Origin: an uncultured Prevotellaceae bacterium
GTDB lineage: Bacteria; Bacteroidota; Bacteroidia; Bacteroidales; Bacteroidaceae
NCBI GenBank assembly: GCA_900316585.1
Contig: ONDM01000007.1
Coordinates: 62,001-126,000 of the forward strand
Length of the DNA: 64,000 bases
Direction: 5' to 3'
The notes under the pieces: generated by a model
What the model was told of the DNA's origin: nothing
Databases searched by the model: none
Seen by the model: only the letters and a program-made list of their open reading frames with translations
Shown here: positions 21,852 through 31,680 of the stretch, in pieces
How the letters are laid out: each line of letters starts with the position of its first letter
How positions within the stretch are numbered: position 1 is the first letter of the stretch
Position numbers and translations under genes: made by a program

Positions 21852-21857
21852 TTAAAC

Positions 21858-22589
21858 ATGGGACAGAAAGTTAATCCGATTAGCAATAGACTTGGTATCG
21901 TTAGAGGTTGGGATTCCAACTGGTATGGCGGCAAGAATTTCGGTGACAACTTGTTGGAAGACAGCAAGCTCCGTAAGTATTTGAACGCACGTTTGTCTAA
22001 AGCTATGGTTTCAAAGATCGTTATTGAACGTACTTTGAAGTTGATCACCATCACTGTTTGTACTGCTCGCCCAGGTGTTATCATCGGCAAAGGCGGACAG
22101 GAAGTAGACAAATTGAAGGAAGAATTGAAGAAGATTACTGATAAGGAAATTCAAATCAATATCTTCGAGGTAAAGAAGCCAGAACTTGATGCAACTATAG
22201 TAGCAAATAACATTGCTCGTCAGGTTGAAGGTAAGATTGCTTACCGTCGTGCTATCAAGATGGCTATTCAGAACACCATGAGAATGGGTGCTGAAGGCAT
22301 CAAGGTTCAGATCTGCGGCCGTTTGAACGGTGCAGAAATGGCTCGTTCTGAAATGTTAAAGGAGGGTAGAACTCCACTGCACACTCTTCGTGCAGACATT
22401 GATTATTGTAATGCAGAAGCCCTGACTAAGGTTGGTTTGCTGGGCATTAAGGTTTGGATTTGCCGTGGTGAGGTATACGGAAAGAAGGATTTGGCACCAA
22501 ACTTCGCTCAGACCAAGGAAAACGGTCGTGGTAATGGCGGAAACAAGGGCGGACGTAATTTCCGCGGAAAGAAAAACAACAATCGTTAA
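21858..22589 (+). CDS. rpsC: 30S ribosomal protein S3
   Basis: A 243-residue protein at the mRNA entry site. The KH-domain motif [20 protein letters not shown] and [12 protein letters not shown] are conserved. The C-terminus ends in a Gly/Asn/Arg-rich low-complexity tail (about the last 25 residues). Confidence 0.97.
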   Translation: MGQKVNPISNRLGIVRGWDSNWYGGKNFGDNLLEDSKLRKYLNARLSKAMVSKIVIERTLKLITITVCTARPGVIIGKGGQEVDKLKEELKKITDKEIQINIFEVKKPELDATIVANNIARQVEGKIAYRRAIKMAIQNTMRMGAEGIKVQICGRLNGAEMARSEMLKEGRTPLHTLRADIDYCNAEALTKVGLLGIKVWICRGEVYGKKDLAPNFAQTKENGRGNGGNKGGRNFRGKKNNNR

Positions 22590-22604
22590 TTAGAGCTTTA
22601 AATT

Positions 22605-23030
22605 ATGTTACAGCCTAAAAGAACAAAGTTCAGAAGACAGCAGAAAGGTGTTTCTAAAGGTGTTGCTCATCGTGGCACACAATTGGCATTCGGATCTTTC
22701 GGCATAAAGTCTCTGCAGACAAAATGGATCACTGGTCGTCAGATTGAGGCTGCCCGTGTAGCAGTAACCCGTTACATGCAGCGTCAGGGTCAGTTGTGGA
22801 TCCGTATATTCCCTGATCAAGTAATTACAAAGAAACCTGCTGATGTACGTATGGGTAAAGGTAAAGGTGCTCCAGAAGCATATGTATTCCCTATTACTCC
22901 AGGTCGTGTGATTATAGAGATTGATGGCGTTCCATTTGAGATTGCAAAGGAAGCTCTGCGCCTTGGTGCACAGAAGTTGCCTGTTACTACTAAGTTTATT
23001 GTTAGACGTGATTACGATCAAAACGCTTGA
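22605..23030 (+). CDS. rplP: 50S ribosomal protein L16
   Basis: A 141-residue protein at the A-site side of the 50[16 protein letters not shown] and [10 protein letters not shown] are signatures. Its stop codon is two bases before the rpmC ATG, suggesting coupled translation. Confidence 0.97.
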   Translation: MLQPKRTKFRRQQKGVSKGVAHRGTQLAFGSFGIKSLQTKWITGRQIEAARVAVTRYMQRQGQLWIRIFPDQVITKKPADVRMGKGKGAPEAYVFPITPGRVIIEIDGVPFEIAKEALRLGAQKLPVTTKFIVRRDYDQNA

Positions 23031-23032
23031 TT

Positions 23033-23227
23033 ATGAAAACATCAGAAATTAAAGGATTATCTACAGCTGAATTGGCCGAGAAGATTGATACTGAGGTAGC
23101 TAACTACCAGCAGTTGCTGTTGAATCATGCTGTGTCTCCATTGGAGAACCCTTCTCAGATTAAGCAGTTGAGACGTACAATTGCTCGTTTGAAGACCGAG
23201 TTGCGTCAAAGAGAACTTTCTAAATAA
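23033..23227 (+). CDS. rpmC: 50S ribosomal protein L29
   Basis: A 64-residue helical protein near the tunnel exit ([17 protein letters not shown], ending [17 protein letters not shown]). I start it at the ATG at 23033; an upstream TTG at 23027 would overlap rplP and is unlikely. Confidence 0.95.
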   Translation: MKTSEIKGLSTAELAEKIDTEVANYQQLLLNHAVSPLENPSQIKQLRRTIARLKTELRQRELSK

Positions 23228-23235
23228 TTGATTCA

Positions 23236-23490
23236 ATGGAAAGAAATTTAAGAAAAGAGCGTCTGGGTGTTGTAGTAAGCAATAAGATGGACAAGACCAT
23301 TACCGTTGCTGCTAAATTCAAGGAGAAGCACCCTATTTATGGTAAGTTCGTCAGCAAGACGAAGAAGTACCATGCTCATGACGAAGAGAATACTTGTAAT
23401 GTAGGTGATACAGTACGTATTATGGAAACTCGTCCACTGAGCAAGAGTAAGAGATGGAGATTAGTTGAAATCGTCGAAAGAGCTAAGTAA
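23236..23490 (+). CDS. rpsQ: 30S ribosomal protein S17
   Basis: An 84-residue OB-fold protein: [19 protein letters not shown] at the start, then the [15 protein letters not shown] loop. It is an early 16S assembly protein, between rpmC and rplN as usual. Confidence 0.96.
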   Translation: MERNLRKERLGVVVSNKMDKTITVAAKFKEKHPIYGKFVSKTKKYHAHDEENTCNVGDTVRIMETRPLSKSKRWRLVEIVERAK

Positions 23491-23492
23491 TT

Positions 23493-23858
23493 ATGATACA
23501 GGTAGAATCAAGACTTACAGTTTGTGATAACAGTGGCGCTAAGGAGTGTCTGTGTATCCGCGTTTTGGGTGGTACACGTCGTCGTTACGCTTCTGTTGGT
23601 GATGTGATCGTCGTTACTGTGAAAAGCGTCATCCCATCAAGTGATATGAAGAAGGGTACCGTGTCTAAGGCTCTTATTGTTCGTACAAAGAAAGAGATTC
23701 GTCGTGCTGATGGTTCTTATATACGTTTCGACGATAATGCCTGTGTACTTTTAAACAATGCAGGTGAACTTAGAGGAAGTCGTATCTTCGGTCCTGTAGC
23801 CCGTGAGTTGCGTGCTGCAAATATGAAGGTCGTTTCTCTGGCTCCCGAAGTACTTTAA
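23493..23858 (+). CDS. rplN: 50S ribosomal protein L14
   Basis: A 121-residue intersubunit-face protein. The start [18 protein letters not shown] and the C-terminal [13 protein letters not shown] are signatures. It begins 2 bases after rpsQ. Confidence 0.97.
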   Translation: MIQVESRLTVCDNSGAKECLCIRVLGGTRRRYASVGDVIVVTVKSVIPSSDMKKGTVSKALIVRTKKEIRRADGSYIRFDDNACVLLNNAGELRGSRIFGPVARELRAANMKVVSLAPEVL

Positions 23859-23878
23859 TCAAATTAAAGCTTTGAGTA

Positions 23879-24199
23879 ATGAGTAAATTACATATTAAAA
23901 AAGGCGATACAGTATACGTTAATGCTGGTAAGAGCAAAGGCCAGACCGGTAAGGTCTTGAAGGTCTTTGTTGAGGAGCAGCGTGCTATCGTTGAAGGATT
24001 GAACATGGTATCAAAGAGCACAAAGCCTAGCGCAAAGAACCCTCAGGGTGGCATTGTAAAGCAGGAGGCTCCAATCCATATTTCAAATCTGAATCCAGTT
24101 GACCCAAAAACTGGTAAGGGTACAAGAATTGGTAGAAAAAGGAACGCTGATGGTGTTCTAGTTCGTTACGCTAAAAAATCTGGGGAGGAAATCAAATAA
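23879..24199 (+). CDS. rplX: 50S ribosomal protein L24
   Basis: A 106-residue KOW-domain protein ([20 protein letters not shown]) that starts 50S assembly. Its stop overlaps the rplE ATG by one base (TAATG), so the two are probably translationally coupled. Confidence 0.96.
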   Translation: MSKLHIKKGDTVYVNAGKSKGQTGKVLKVFVEEQRAIVEGLNMVSKSTKPSAKNPQGGIVKQEAPIHISNLNPVDPKTGKGTRIGRKRNADGVLVRYAKKSGEEIK

Positions 24200-24750
24200 T
24201 GAGTAATACAGCAAGCCTTAAGAAAGAATATGCTGAGCGTATTGCTCCAGCATTGATGAAGCAATTCAATTACACTTCTACTATGCAGATTCCTGCATTG
24301 AAGAAGATTGTAGTTAACCAGGGTCTGGGTATGGCTACTGCAGATAAGAAGATTATCGACGTAGCTATTGAAGAGCTTACTACTATTACTGGCCAGAAGG
24401 CAGTTGCAACCTTCTCAAAGAAGGATATTGCAAACTTCAAGTTGCGTAAGAAAATGCCTATCGGCGTTATGGTTACTCTCCGTCGTGAGAGAATGTACGA
24501 ATTCCTAGAGCGTCTGGTACGTGTGGCGTTGCCTCGTATCCGTGACTTCAAGGGCATTGAGAGCAAGTTGGATGGCCGTGGTAACTATACACTGGGTATT
24601 CAGGAACAGATTATCTTCCCTGAAATAAACATTGATAGCATTACCCGTATTTTGGGCATGAACATTACCTTCGTAACCACAGCTAAGACTGATGAAGAGG
24701 GCTATGCACTTTTGAAAGAATTCGGTTTACCTTTTAAGAACGCTAAATAA
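24199..24750 (+). CDS. rplE: 50S ribosomal protein L5
   Basis: A 183-residue 5S rRNA-binding protein of the central protuberance; signatures include [16 protein letters not shown] and [16 protein letters not shown]. It overlaps the rplX stop by one base. Confidence 0.97.
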   Translation: MSNTASLKKEYAERIAPALMKQFNYTSTMQIPALKKIVVNQGLGMATADKKIIDVAIEELTTITGQKAVATFSKKDIANFKLRKKMPIGVMVTLRRERMYEFLERLVRVALPRIRDFKGIESKLDGRGNYTLGIQEQIIFPEINIDSITRILGMNITFVTTAKTDEEGYALLKEFGLPFKNAK

Positions 24751-24757
24751 TTAAGAT

Positions 24758-25060
24758 ATGGCAAAAGAATCAATGAAGGCTCGTGAAGTTAAAAGAGCCA
24801 AAATGGTAGCCAAATATGCAGAAAAGCGTGCTGCTTTGAAGAAGATCGTGAATACTTCTGATGATCCTGTAGAGGCTTATGAGGCAGCTCGTAAGTTACA
24901 GGCTATCCCAAAGAACGCAAATCCAATCCGTCTGCACAACCGTTGCAAGCTGACTGGTCGTCCAAAGGGTTATCTCCGTCAGTTTGGTCTTTCTCGTATT
25001 CAATTCCGCGAAATGGCTTCCAACGGTCTTATCCCAGGCGTTAAGAAAGCAAGTTGGTAA
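24758..25060 (+). CDS. rpsN: 30S ribosomal protein S14, zinc-free type
   Basis: A 100-residue protein with [19 protein letters not shown]. It is the long, zinc-independent form: only one cysteine is present, so the CxxC zinc ribbon of short S14 is missing. It lies between rplE and rpsH. Confidence 0.96.
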   Translation: MAKESMKAREVKRAKMVAKYAEKRAALKKIVNTSDDPVEAYEAARKLQAIPKNANPIRLHNRCKLTGRPKGYLRQFGLSRIQFREMASNGLIPGVKKASW

Positions 25061-25115
25061 TTCTTTTATTATTAAATATTGTCAGGGTAGTCCTGATTAA
25101 TTTAAATTTTATTTT

Positions 25116-25511
25116 ATGACTGATCCAATAGCAGATTATCTGACGAGACTGAGAAATGCAATTCAGGCAAAGCACAGAGTTGTTGAAATTCCAGCCTCAA
25201 ATTTGAAGAAAGAGATCACTAAGATCCTTTTTGACAAAGGTTACATTTTGAACTACAAGTTTGTAGATGATGGCCCACAGGGAACTATCAAGGTAGCCTT
25301 GAAGTATGATACGGCTAACAAGACTAATGCAATCAAGAAATTGATTCGTGTGTCTACTCCAGGTTTGCGTAAGTACACTGGTTATAAGGATATGCCGAGA
25401 GTAATTAATGGATTGGGTATTGCAATTATATCCACTTCAAAAGGTGTAATGACAGACAAAGAGGCTTCAGACCTGAAAATTGGTGGTGAAGTACTTTGCT
25501 ATGTATATTAA
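25116..25511 (+). CDS. rpsH: 30S ribosomal protein S8
   Basis: A 131-residue 16S central-domain protein; TDPIADYLTRLRNAI at the start and the C-terminal STSKGVMTDKEA motif are typical. In E. coli S8 is the spc-operon repressor; I did not identify a matching site. Confidence 0.97.
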   Translation: MTDPIADYLTRLRNAIQAKHRVVEIPASNLKKEITKILFDKGYILNYKFVDDGPQGTIKVALKYDTANKTNAIKKLIRVSTPGLRKYTGYKDMPRVINGLGIAIISTSKGVMTDKEASDLKIGGEVLCYVY

Positions 25512-25512
25512 T

Positions 25513-25518
25513 AGGAGG
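25513..25518 (+). promoter_or_regulatory. unusually strong Shine-Dalgarno sequence before rplF
   Basis: AGGAGG lies 7 bases before the rplF ATG at 25526. It settles that ATG over an upstream in-frame start at 25496 inside rpsH. Confidence 0.75.
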
Positions 25519-25525
25519 GTTTAAC

Positions 25526-26092
25526 ATGTCAAGAATAGGTAAATTGCCAATTTCTATTCCTTCTGGTGTTACAGTTACCTGTAAGGATAATGTGGTTTCC
25601 GTAAAGGGACCAAAGGGTGAATTGACCCAGACTGTCGATCCTTCTATCGACATAAAGATTGAAGATGGTTCCATTACTTTCAACCTGGCTGAAAATTCAG
25701 GTGTAGAGCAGAAACAGCAGCAGGCTTTCCATGGTTTGTACCGTGCTTTGGTACATAATATGGTAGTTGGTGTTTCTGAAGGTTACAAGAAAGAATTGGA
25801 ATTGGTAGGTGTAGGTTATCGTGCATCTAACCAGGGAAATATTATTGAACTTTCTTTGGGTTATTCACATAGTATTTTCATTCAGTTGCCTAATGAGATT
25901 AAAGTAGAGACTAAATCAGAAAGAAACAAGAACCCACTTATCATCCTTGAGTCTGCAGATAAGCAGTTGCTTGGTCAGGTATGTGCTAAGATTCGTTCTT
26001 TCCGTAAGCCAGAACCTTATAAAGGTAAGGGTATTAAGTTCGTTGGCGAAGAGATTCGCAGAAAGTCTGGTAAGTCTGCAAGTGCTAAGTAA
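25526..26092 (+). CDS. rplF: 50S ribosomal protein L6
   Basis: A 188-residue protein near the factor-binding site; SRIGKLPISIPSGVTV opens it and the C-terminal EPYKGKGIKFVGEEIRRK is diagnostic. The start at 25526 is chosen for its strong Shine-Dalgarno site and family length. Confidence 0.97.
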   Translation: MSRIGKLPISIPSGVTVTCKDNVVSVKGPKGELTQTVDPSIDIKIEDGSITFNLAENSGVEQKQQQAFHGLYRALVHNMVVGVSEGYKKELELVGVGYRASNQGNIIELSLGYSHSIFIQLPNEIKVETKSERNKNPLIILESADKQLLGQVCAKIRSFRKPEPYKGKGIKFVGEEIRRKSGKSASAK

Positions 26093-26110
26093 TTTTAAAA
26101 CTTTTCGATT

Positions 26111-26455
26111 ATGACAACTAAGAAAATAGAAAGACGAATTAAGATTAAATATAGAGTTCGTAATAAGATTTCTGGAACTCCTGAATGCCCTCGTATGAGT
26201 GTGTTCCGCAGCAATAAGCAGATTTACGTTCAGGTTATCGATGACTTGTCTGGCAAGACTTTGGCTGCTGCTTCCTCACTTGGTATGGAAGTTGAGAATA
26301 AGGCTGATCAGGCTAAGAAAGTAGGTGCTTTGATAGCTCAGAAGGCACAGGAAGCTGGTATCACAAAGGTCGTTTTTGATCGTAACGGCTATTTGTATCA
26401 TGGTAGAGTTAAAGAGGTTGCTGATGCAGCCCGTAACGGTGGTCTTAAATTCTAA
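26111..26455 (+). CDS. rplR: 50S ribosomal protein L18
   Basis: A 114-residue 5S rRNA-binding protein with the C-terminal signature [20 protein letters not shown]. It almost abuts rpsE. Confidence 0.96.
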   Translation: MTTKKIERRIKIKYRVRNKISGTPECPRMSVFRSNKQIYVQVIDDLSGKTLAAASSLGMEVENKADQAKKVGALIAQKAQEAGITKVVFDRNGYLYHGRVKEVADAARNGGLKF

Positions 26456-26460
26456 TGATT

Positions 26461-26973
26461 ATGGCAATTAATAAAGTTAAAGTAAGTAACGATATCGAAT
26501 TAAAAGATAGATTGGTTGCTATCAATCGTGTTACTAAGGTTACTAAGGGTGGTCGTACTTTCACTTTCGCTGCAATTGTTGTAGTAGGTGATGGTAATGG
26601 TGTCATCGGTTACGGTCTTGGTAAGGCTGGTGAAGTAACTGCAGCCATTGCAAAGGGTGTAGAATCTGCAAAGAAGAACTTGGTTAAGGTTCCTGTTATC
26701 AATGGTACTGTACCTCATGAGCAGGAAGGCCGTTTCGATGGCTCAAGAGTTCTAATCATGCCTGCTTCTGCTGGTACTGGTGTAGTAGCTGGTGGTGCAA
26801 TGCGTGCTGTATTTGAGAGTGTTGGTATCAAGGATGTTCTGGCTAAGTCTAAGGGTTCATCTAATCCTCATAACTTGGTAAAGGCAACTATCAATGCATT
26901 GGCAGAAATGCGTGATGCTCGTACTGTAGCACAGAACAGAGGCGTAAATATTTCTAAAGTTTTTAAGGGATAA
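26461..26973 (+). CDS. rpsE: 30S ribosomal protein S5
   Basis: A 170-residue protein of the mRNA channel and decoding fidelity region. [18 protein letters not shown] and [17 protein letters not shown] are signatures. I prefer the ATG at 26461 (MAINKVKV); an ATG at 26455, overlapping the rplR stop, would add two residues. Confidence 0.95.
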   Translation: MAINKVKVSNDIELKDRLVAINRVTKVTKGGRTFTFAAIVVVGDGNGVIGYGLGKAGEVTAAIAKGVESAKKNLVKVPVINGTVPHEQEGRFDGSRVLIMPASAGTGVVAGGAMRAVFESVGIKDVLAKSKGSSNPHNLVKATINALAEMRDARTVAQNRGVNISKVFKG

Positions 26974-26977
26974 ATTT

Positions 26978-27154
26978 ATGGCAACAATTAAAGTAAAGCA
27001 GGTTAAGAGCCGTATTGGTGCTCCAATTGATCAGAAGAGAACTTTAGATGCTATGGGTTTGAGAAAGCTTAATCAGGTCGTAGAACTTGAGGATACAGCT
27101 TCTGCTCGTGGTATGGTCGCAAAGGTTAATCACCTTGTAAAGGTTATTGACTAA
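26978..27154 (+). CDS. rpmD: 50S ribosomal protein L30
   Basis: A 58-residue protein, MATIKVKQVKSRIG through to VAKVNHLVKVID, with the short L30 ferredoxin-like fold and the usual GLRKLNQVVE motif. It lies between rpsE (4 bases upstream) and rplO, its standard place. Confidence 0.95.
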   Translation: MATIKVKQVKSRIGAPIDQKRTLDAMGLRKLNQVVELEDTASARGMVAKVNHLVKVID

Positions 27155-27182
27155 TCTATTAATCTGAAAAAATAGAATAGAT

Positions 27183-27629
27183 ATGAAATTACATAGTTTA
27201 AAACCAGCTTGTGGTTCAACTCATTCTAGAAAGAGAGTTGGTCGTGGTACCGGTTCTGGATTAGGTGGTACTTCTACCCGTGGTCACAAGGGTGCTAAGC
27301 AGCGTTCTGGTTATAAGACTAAGATTGGATTTGAAGGTGGTCAGATGCCATTGCAGCGTCGTTTGCCTAAGTTCGGTTTCAAGAACATTAACCGTGTAGA
27401 GTACAAGGCTATCAACCTAAGCACTATTCAGGCTTTAGTTGAGTCTAAAGGCTACACTAAGGTTGGTCTGGAAGAATTGATTGCAGCTGGTTTCGTTTCT
27501 AACGGACAGTTAGTAAAGATTCTTGGAAATGGTCAGTTGACTTCTAAGGTTGATGTTGAGGCAAATGCATTCTCAAAGACAGCAGAAGCAGCTATTGCAG
27601 CTGTTGGTGGTAACGCAGTAAAACTCTAA
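27183..27629 (+). CDS. rplO: 50S ribosomal protein L15
   Basis: A 148-residue late-assembly protein with the glycine-rich basic N-terminal arm (KRVGRGTGSGLGGTSTRGHK) and the conserved GGQMPLQRRLPKFGF. It is 4 bases from secY. Confidence 0.97.
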   Translation: MKLHSLKPACGSTHSRKRVGRGTGSGLGGTSTRGHKGAKQRSGYKTKIGFEGGQMPLQRRLPKFGFKNINRVEYKAINLSTIQALVESKGYTKVGLEELIAAGFVSNGQLVKILGNGQLTSKVDVEANAFSKTAEAAIAAVGGNAVKL

Positions 27630-27633
27630 TTCA

Positions 27634-28965
27634 ATGAGAAAGCTTGTAGAAACAGTAAAGAATATTTGGAAGATTGAGGATCTGAGACAAAGAATCCTCA
27701 TCACCCTTCTGTTTATCGCAATTTATCGTTTTGGTTCTTTCGTCGTACTTCCAGGTATTGATGCTAACCAGCTTGAGGCTTTGCGTCAGCAGACTAGTGA
27801 GGGTTTGATGGCTTTGTTGAATGCCTTCTCAGGAGGAGCTTTTTCTAACGCTTCTGTATTTGCGTTGGGTATCATGCCATACATCACAGCTTCCATCGTT
27901 CTTCAGCTTTTCACCATTGCTGTACCTCATTTCCAGAAAATGCAACGTGAAGGTGAAAGTGGACGTAGAAAGATTAACCAGTATACTCGTTATTTGACTG
28001 TGTTTATTCTGCTCTTTCAGGCACCAGCTTATTTGATCAATTTGAAAATGCAGGCTGGACCTGCTTTGAATGTGTCAATTGACTGGACTTGGTTCATGCT
28101 CGCATCTACTATCATCCTTGCTGCAGGCAGTATGTTTATTCTTTGGTTAGGTGAGCGCATTACAGATAAAGGAATTGGTAACGGTATATCTTTAATCATT
28201 ATGATTGGTATTATTGCCCGTTTCCCTAATGCTTTCATTCAGGAATTGGTATCTCGCTTGTCATCTCCTGGTGCAGGTGGTTTGGTAGCATTCTTGTTTG
28301 AGATTGTGTTCCTGTTCTTGGTTATCTGTTTCGCTATCATGTTGGTTCAGGGTGTCCGTAAGGTGCCTGTACAGTATGCAAAGCGTATTGTTGGTAACAA
28401 GACAGCAGGAACTGGTGCTCGCCAGTATATCCCTTTGAAGGTAAATGCAGCTAACGTAATGCCTATCATTTTTGCTCAGGCTATTATGTTTATTCCTATC
28501 ACCATTATGCAGGTGGCAGGTAATGCTTCTTGGTTGCAGCCTTTCTTGGATCATACAAGTTTTGCATATAATGCAGTTTTTGCAGCATTGATTATCATTT
28601 TCACATACTTCTATACTGCAATTACTCTGAACTCAACCCAGATGGCTGAGGATATGAAGCGCAATAATGGTTTTATACCAGGTATTAAGCCAGGTAAGCC
28701 AACTGCAGATTTCTTGGATAAGATTATGGATAGAATTACTCTTCCTGGATCTTTGTTCTTGGCATTGGTTGCTATCTTGCCAGCATTTGCTGGTATATTT
28801 GGAGTACAGCAGGAATTCGCACAGTTCTTTGGCGGAACTTCTCTGTTGATTCTTGTTGGTGTTGTTCTTGATACTTTGCAGCAGATAGAAAGTCATTTGA
28901 TGATGCGTCACTACGATGGTCTGTTGAATTCAGGACGTATTAAAGGCCGTTCTGGTTCATATTAA
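27634..28965 (+). CDS. secY: preprotein translocase subunit SecY
   Basis: A 443-residue ten-helix membrane channel for protein export. Conserved stretches include FSGGAFSNASVFALGIMPYI (plug and helix 2 region) and the cytoplasmic loop before helix 10. It pairs with the SecE encoded at 3687. In the spc position, followed by map. Confidence 0.97.
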   Translation: MRKLVETVKNIWKIEDLRQRILITLLFIAIYRFGSFVVLPGIDANQLEALRQQTSEGLMALLNAFSGGAFSNASVFALGIMPYITASIVLQLFTIAVPHFQKMQREGESGRRKINQYTRYLTVFILLFQAPAYLINLKMQAGPALNVSIDWTWFMLASTIILAAGSMFILWLGERITDKGIGNGISLIIMIGIIARFPNAFIQELVSRLSSPGAGGLVAFLFEIVFLFLVICFAIMLVQGVRKVPVQYAKRIVGNKTAGTGARQYIPLKVNAANVMPIIFAQAIMFIPITIMQVAGNASWLQPFLDHTSFAYNAVFAALIIIFTYFYTAITLNSTQMAEDMKRNNGFIPGIKPGKPTADFLDKIMDRITLPGSLFLALVAILPAFAGIFGVQQEFAQFFGGTSLLILVGVVLDTLQQIESHLMMRHYDGLLNSGRIKGRSGSY

Positions 28966-28976
28966 GATTTATCGAA

Positions 28977-29774
28977 ATGATATTTCTGAAAACTGAAGAT
29001 GAAATTGAGCTACTCAGACAAGCGAATCTTCTAATAGGAAGAACGCTTGCTGAGTTGGCTAAAATAATAAAGCCGGGTGTAACAACTTTGGAGTTGGATA
29101 AAGTAGCAGAAGAATTTATCTGTGACAACGGTGCTATTCCAACTTTCAAGGGATTCCCAAATCCATTTGGAGGACCATTCCCAGCATCAATTTGTACATC
29201 AGTAAATGATGTTGTGGTACATGGAATTCCAAATAACGTTCCTCTAAAGGACGGTGACATTGTATCTATAGATTGTGGTACAAAGTTAAATGGTTTCTGC
29301 GGAGACTCTTGCTATACTTTCCTTGTCGGTGAGGTGTCAGAAGAAATCAGGCAACTTTGTAAAGTGACAAAGGAAGCTTTGTACTTGGGCATAGAGCAGG
29401 CAGTTGTCGGACATCGTTTGGGGGACATTGGTTATGCAGTGGAGAATCATTGTACTTCACATTCTTATGGAGTCGTTCGCGAGTTTGTAGGACACGGAGT
29501 AGGAAGGGAGATGCATGAAGATCCTCAGGTTCCAAATTATGGGAAACGTGGAACGGGTACAATGCTCAAGAAAGGTCTTTGTATCGCAATCGAACCAATG
29601 ATTACATTAGGAGCCAGACAGGTTACTATGGATTCCGACCGTTGGACCATAAGAACTAGAGATGGAAAACCAGCTGCACATTACGAGCATTCGTTGGCAG
29701 TGAGACAGGGAAAAGCTGATGTATTATCTTCATTTGAAGAAATTGAAAAAGTTTTAGGTGATAAAGCAATTTAG
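28977..29774 (+). CDS. map: methionine aminopeptidase, type I
   Basis: A 265-residue enzyme that removes the initiator methionine from nascent proteins. Metal ligands are visible: two aspartates in [15 protein letters not shown], the histidine in [12 protein letters not shown], the glutamate in AIEPMI and the C-terminal HYEHSLAV glutamate. It lies between secY and infA; adk, often found here in other phyla, is missing. Confidence 0.95.
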   Translation: MIFLKTEDEIELLRQANLLIGRTLAELAKIIKPGVTTLELDKVAEEFICDNGAIPTFKGFPNPFGGPFPASICTSVNDVVVHGIPNNVPLKDGDIVSIDCGTKLNGFCGDSCYTFLVGEVSEEIRQLCKVTKEALYLGIEQAVVGHRLGDIGYAVENHCTSHSYGVVREFVGHGVGREMHEDPQVPNYGKRGTGTMLKKGLCIAIEPMITLGARQVTMDSDRWTIRTRDGKPAAHYEHSLAVRQGKADVLSSFEEIEKVLGDKAI

Positions 29775-29775
29775 T

Positions 29776-29994
29776 ATGGCAAAGCAATCTGCAATTGAAA
29801 TTGACGGAACAGTAGTTGAAGCATTGTCAAATGCAATGTTCAAGATTGAACTTGAGAATGGGCATGAGATTACAGCACATATCTCTGGCAAAATGAGAAT
29901 GCATTATATTAAAATCCTACCTGGTGATAAGGTTCGTGTTGAAATGAGTCCTTATGATTTGACTAAAGGTAGAATCTCATTCAGATATAAATAA
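29776..29994 (+). CDS. infA: translation initiation factor IF-1
   Basis: A 72-residue OB-fold protein ([20 protein letters not shown], ending [13 protein letters not shown]) that blocks the A site during initiation. The start at 29776 is set by family length; it begins just after the map stop. Confidence 0.96.
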   Translation: MAKQSAIEIDGTVVEALSNAMFKIELENGHEITAHISGKMRMHYIKILPGDKVRVEMSPYDLTKGRISFRYK

Positions 29995-30005
29995 AAAAGA
30001 TACAT

Positions 30006-30122
30006 ATGAAGACAAGAGCATCATTAAAGAAGCGTACTCCTGATAGCGTAATTGTACGTCGTAAAGGAAGACTGTTTGTGATTAACAAGAAGAACCCTAA
30101 GTACAAGATGCGTCAGGGCTAA
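30006..30122 (+). CDS. rpmJ: 50S ribosomal protein L36, zinc-free type
   Basis: A 38-residue protein beginning [20 protein letters not shown] and ending NPKYKMRQG. The three cysteines and histidine of the zinc ribbon in classical L36 are all absent. This C-minus form is what I recall for Bacteroidetes. It sits between infA and rpsM. Confidence 0.95.
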   Translation: MKTRASLKKRTPDSVIVRRKGRLFVINKKNPKYKMRQG

Positions 30123-30155
30123 TAAAGTAATAGAAGAAAAAATTATTTCTAGTAT

Positions 30156-30536
30156 ATGGCAATAAGAATCGTTGGTGTTGATTTACCTCAGAACAAGAGA
30201 GGTGAAATCGCTTTGACTTATATTTTTGGTATAGGTCGTTCAAGTTCAGCTAAGATTTTGGAGAAGGCTGGTGTCGATAAGGATCTGAAAGTAAAGGATT
30301 GGACTGATGACCAGGCTGCAAAGATCCGTGAGGCAATTGCAGAAGGTTATAAGGTAGAAGGTGATCTTCGTTCAGAAATCCAGTTAAACATTAAGCGTCT
30401 CATGGACATCGGTTGCTACCGTGGTGTCCGTCACCGTATTGGTCTTCCTGTTCGCGGACAGAGTACCAAGAACAATGCTCGTACTCGTAAGGGTAAGAAG
30501 AAGACCGTTGCAAATAAGAAAAAAGCTACTAAGTAA
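30156..30536 (+). CDS. rpsM: 30S ribosomal protein S13
   Basis: A 126-residue head protein contacting the 50S and P-site t[23 protein letters not shown] and [20 protein letters not shown] are signatures; the tail is lysine-rich. Confidence 0.97.
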   Translation: MAIRIVGVDLPQNKRGEIALTYIFGIGRSSSAKILEKAGVDKDLKVKDWTDDQAAKIREAIAEGYKVEGDLRSEIQLNIKRLMDIGCYRGVRHRIGLPVRGQSTKNNARTRKGKKKTVANKKKATK

Positions 30537-30554
30537 TTAAGTTTATAGTAAGAT

Positions 30555-30944
30555 ATGGCAAAAAAAACAGTCGCAGCTAAGAAAAGAAACGTAAAAGTTG
30601 ATGCTATGGGACAGTTACATGTTCATTCATCATTCAACAATATTATTGTTTCTTTGGCAAACAGCGAGGGCCAGATTATTTCATGGTCTTCTGCTGGTAA
30701 AATGGGATTTAGAGGTTCTAAGAAGAACACTCCATATGCAGCTCAGATGGCTGCCCAGGATTGTGCAAAGGTTGCATACGATCTTGGCCTGAGAAAGGTG
30801 AAAGCTTACGTTAAGGGTCCAGGAAATGGCCGTGAGTCAGCTATCCGTACCGTACATGGTGCAGGTATCGAGGTAACTGAAATCGTTGACGTAACTCCAC
30901 TACCACATAATGGTTGTCGTCCTCCAAAGAGAAGAAGAGTTTAA
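30555..30944 (+). CDS. rpsK: 30S ribosomal protein S11
   Basis: A 129-residue platform protein near the E site; the C-terminal [16 protein letters not shown] is diagnostic. A 119-base structured spacer separates it from rpsD. Confidence 0.97.
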   Translation: MAKKTVAAKKRNVKVDAMGQLHVHSSFNNIIVSLANSEGQIISWSSAGKMGFRGSKKNTPYAAQMAAQDCAKVAYDLGLRKVKAYVKGPGNGRESAIRTVHGAGIEVTEIVDVTPLPHNGCRPPKRRRV

Positions 30945-30959
30945 TAGATAACCAATAAC

Positions 30960-31037
30960 GACCTGCCCTCACGGATGTTAATTTTTGGATTACATTCCTT
31001 TCTGTGATGCGCGGCTGCAACTAAATGAGTGCGGGTC
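30960..31037 (+). promoter_or_regulatory. candidate S4 ribosomal-protein leader RNA before rpsD
   Basis: Nested helices: GACCTGC (30960-30966) with GCGGGTC (31031-31037), CTCA (30968-30971) with TGAG (31026-31029), and an inner hairpin GGATGT/ACATTCC (30973-30998). The element ends 26 bases before the rpsD ATG. I recall that an S4 leader has been described in Bacteroidia; identity with that family needs a covariance search. Confidence 0.6.
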
Positions 31038-31063
31038 ATAACAACTTAAATTAGATTATAAAA

Positions 31064-31672
31064 ATGGCTAGATATACTGGACCTAAATCAAGAATTGCTC
31101 GTCGTTTCGGAGAGCCTATTTTTGGAGCTGATAAAGTTTTGGCTAAGAGAAATTTCCCTCCAGGCCAGCACGGTAATAACAAGAGACGTAAGTCTTCTGA
31201 GTATGGTCAGATGCTTGCAGAAAAGCAGAAGGCTAAATACACTTATGGTGTTTTAGAGAAGCAGTTCCGCAACTTGTTCGATAAGGCCGCTAGAAAAGAT
31301 GGTGTTACCGGTGAGGTTTTATTGCAGTTGTTAGAGGGTCGTCTTGACAATATCGTTTACCGCTTGGGCATCGCTCCAACCCGTGCTGCAGCACGTCAGT
31401 TGGTTGGTCACCGTCATATTGTTGTTGACGGAAAGGTAGTAAACATCCCATCATATGCTGTTAAGCCTGGCCAGGTCATTGGCGTTCGTGAGAAATCAAA
31501 GTCTCTCGAAGTTATTGCTAATGCATTGGCTGGTTTCAACCACGCTAAGTATCCTTGGTTGGAGTGGGATGAGAACCTGAAGTCAGGTAAACTTCTCCAT
31601 GTTCCAGCTCGCGAGGATATCCCAGAGAATATTAAGGAACAGATGATTGTCGAGTTGTACTCTAAGAACTAA
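31064..31672 (+). CDS. rpsD: 30S ribosomal protein S4
   Basis: A 202-residue primary 16S-binding protein with the S4 RNA-binding domain ([20 protein letters not shown]). It lies inside the alpha-operon section with a structured leader just upstream, consistent with autogenous control. Confidence 0.97.
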   Translation: MARYTGPKSRIARRFGEPIFGADKVLAKRNFPPGQHGNNKRRKSSEYGQMLAEKQKAKYTYGVLEKQFRNLFDKAARKDGVTGEVLLQLLEGRLDNIVYRLGIAPTRAAARQLVGHRHIVVDGKVVNIPSYAVKPGQVIGVREKSKSLEVIANALAGFNHAKYPWLEWDENLKSGKLLHVPAREDIPENIKEQMIVELYSKN

Positions 31673-31680
31673 TAAAATTT

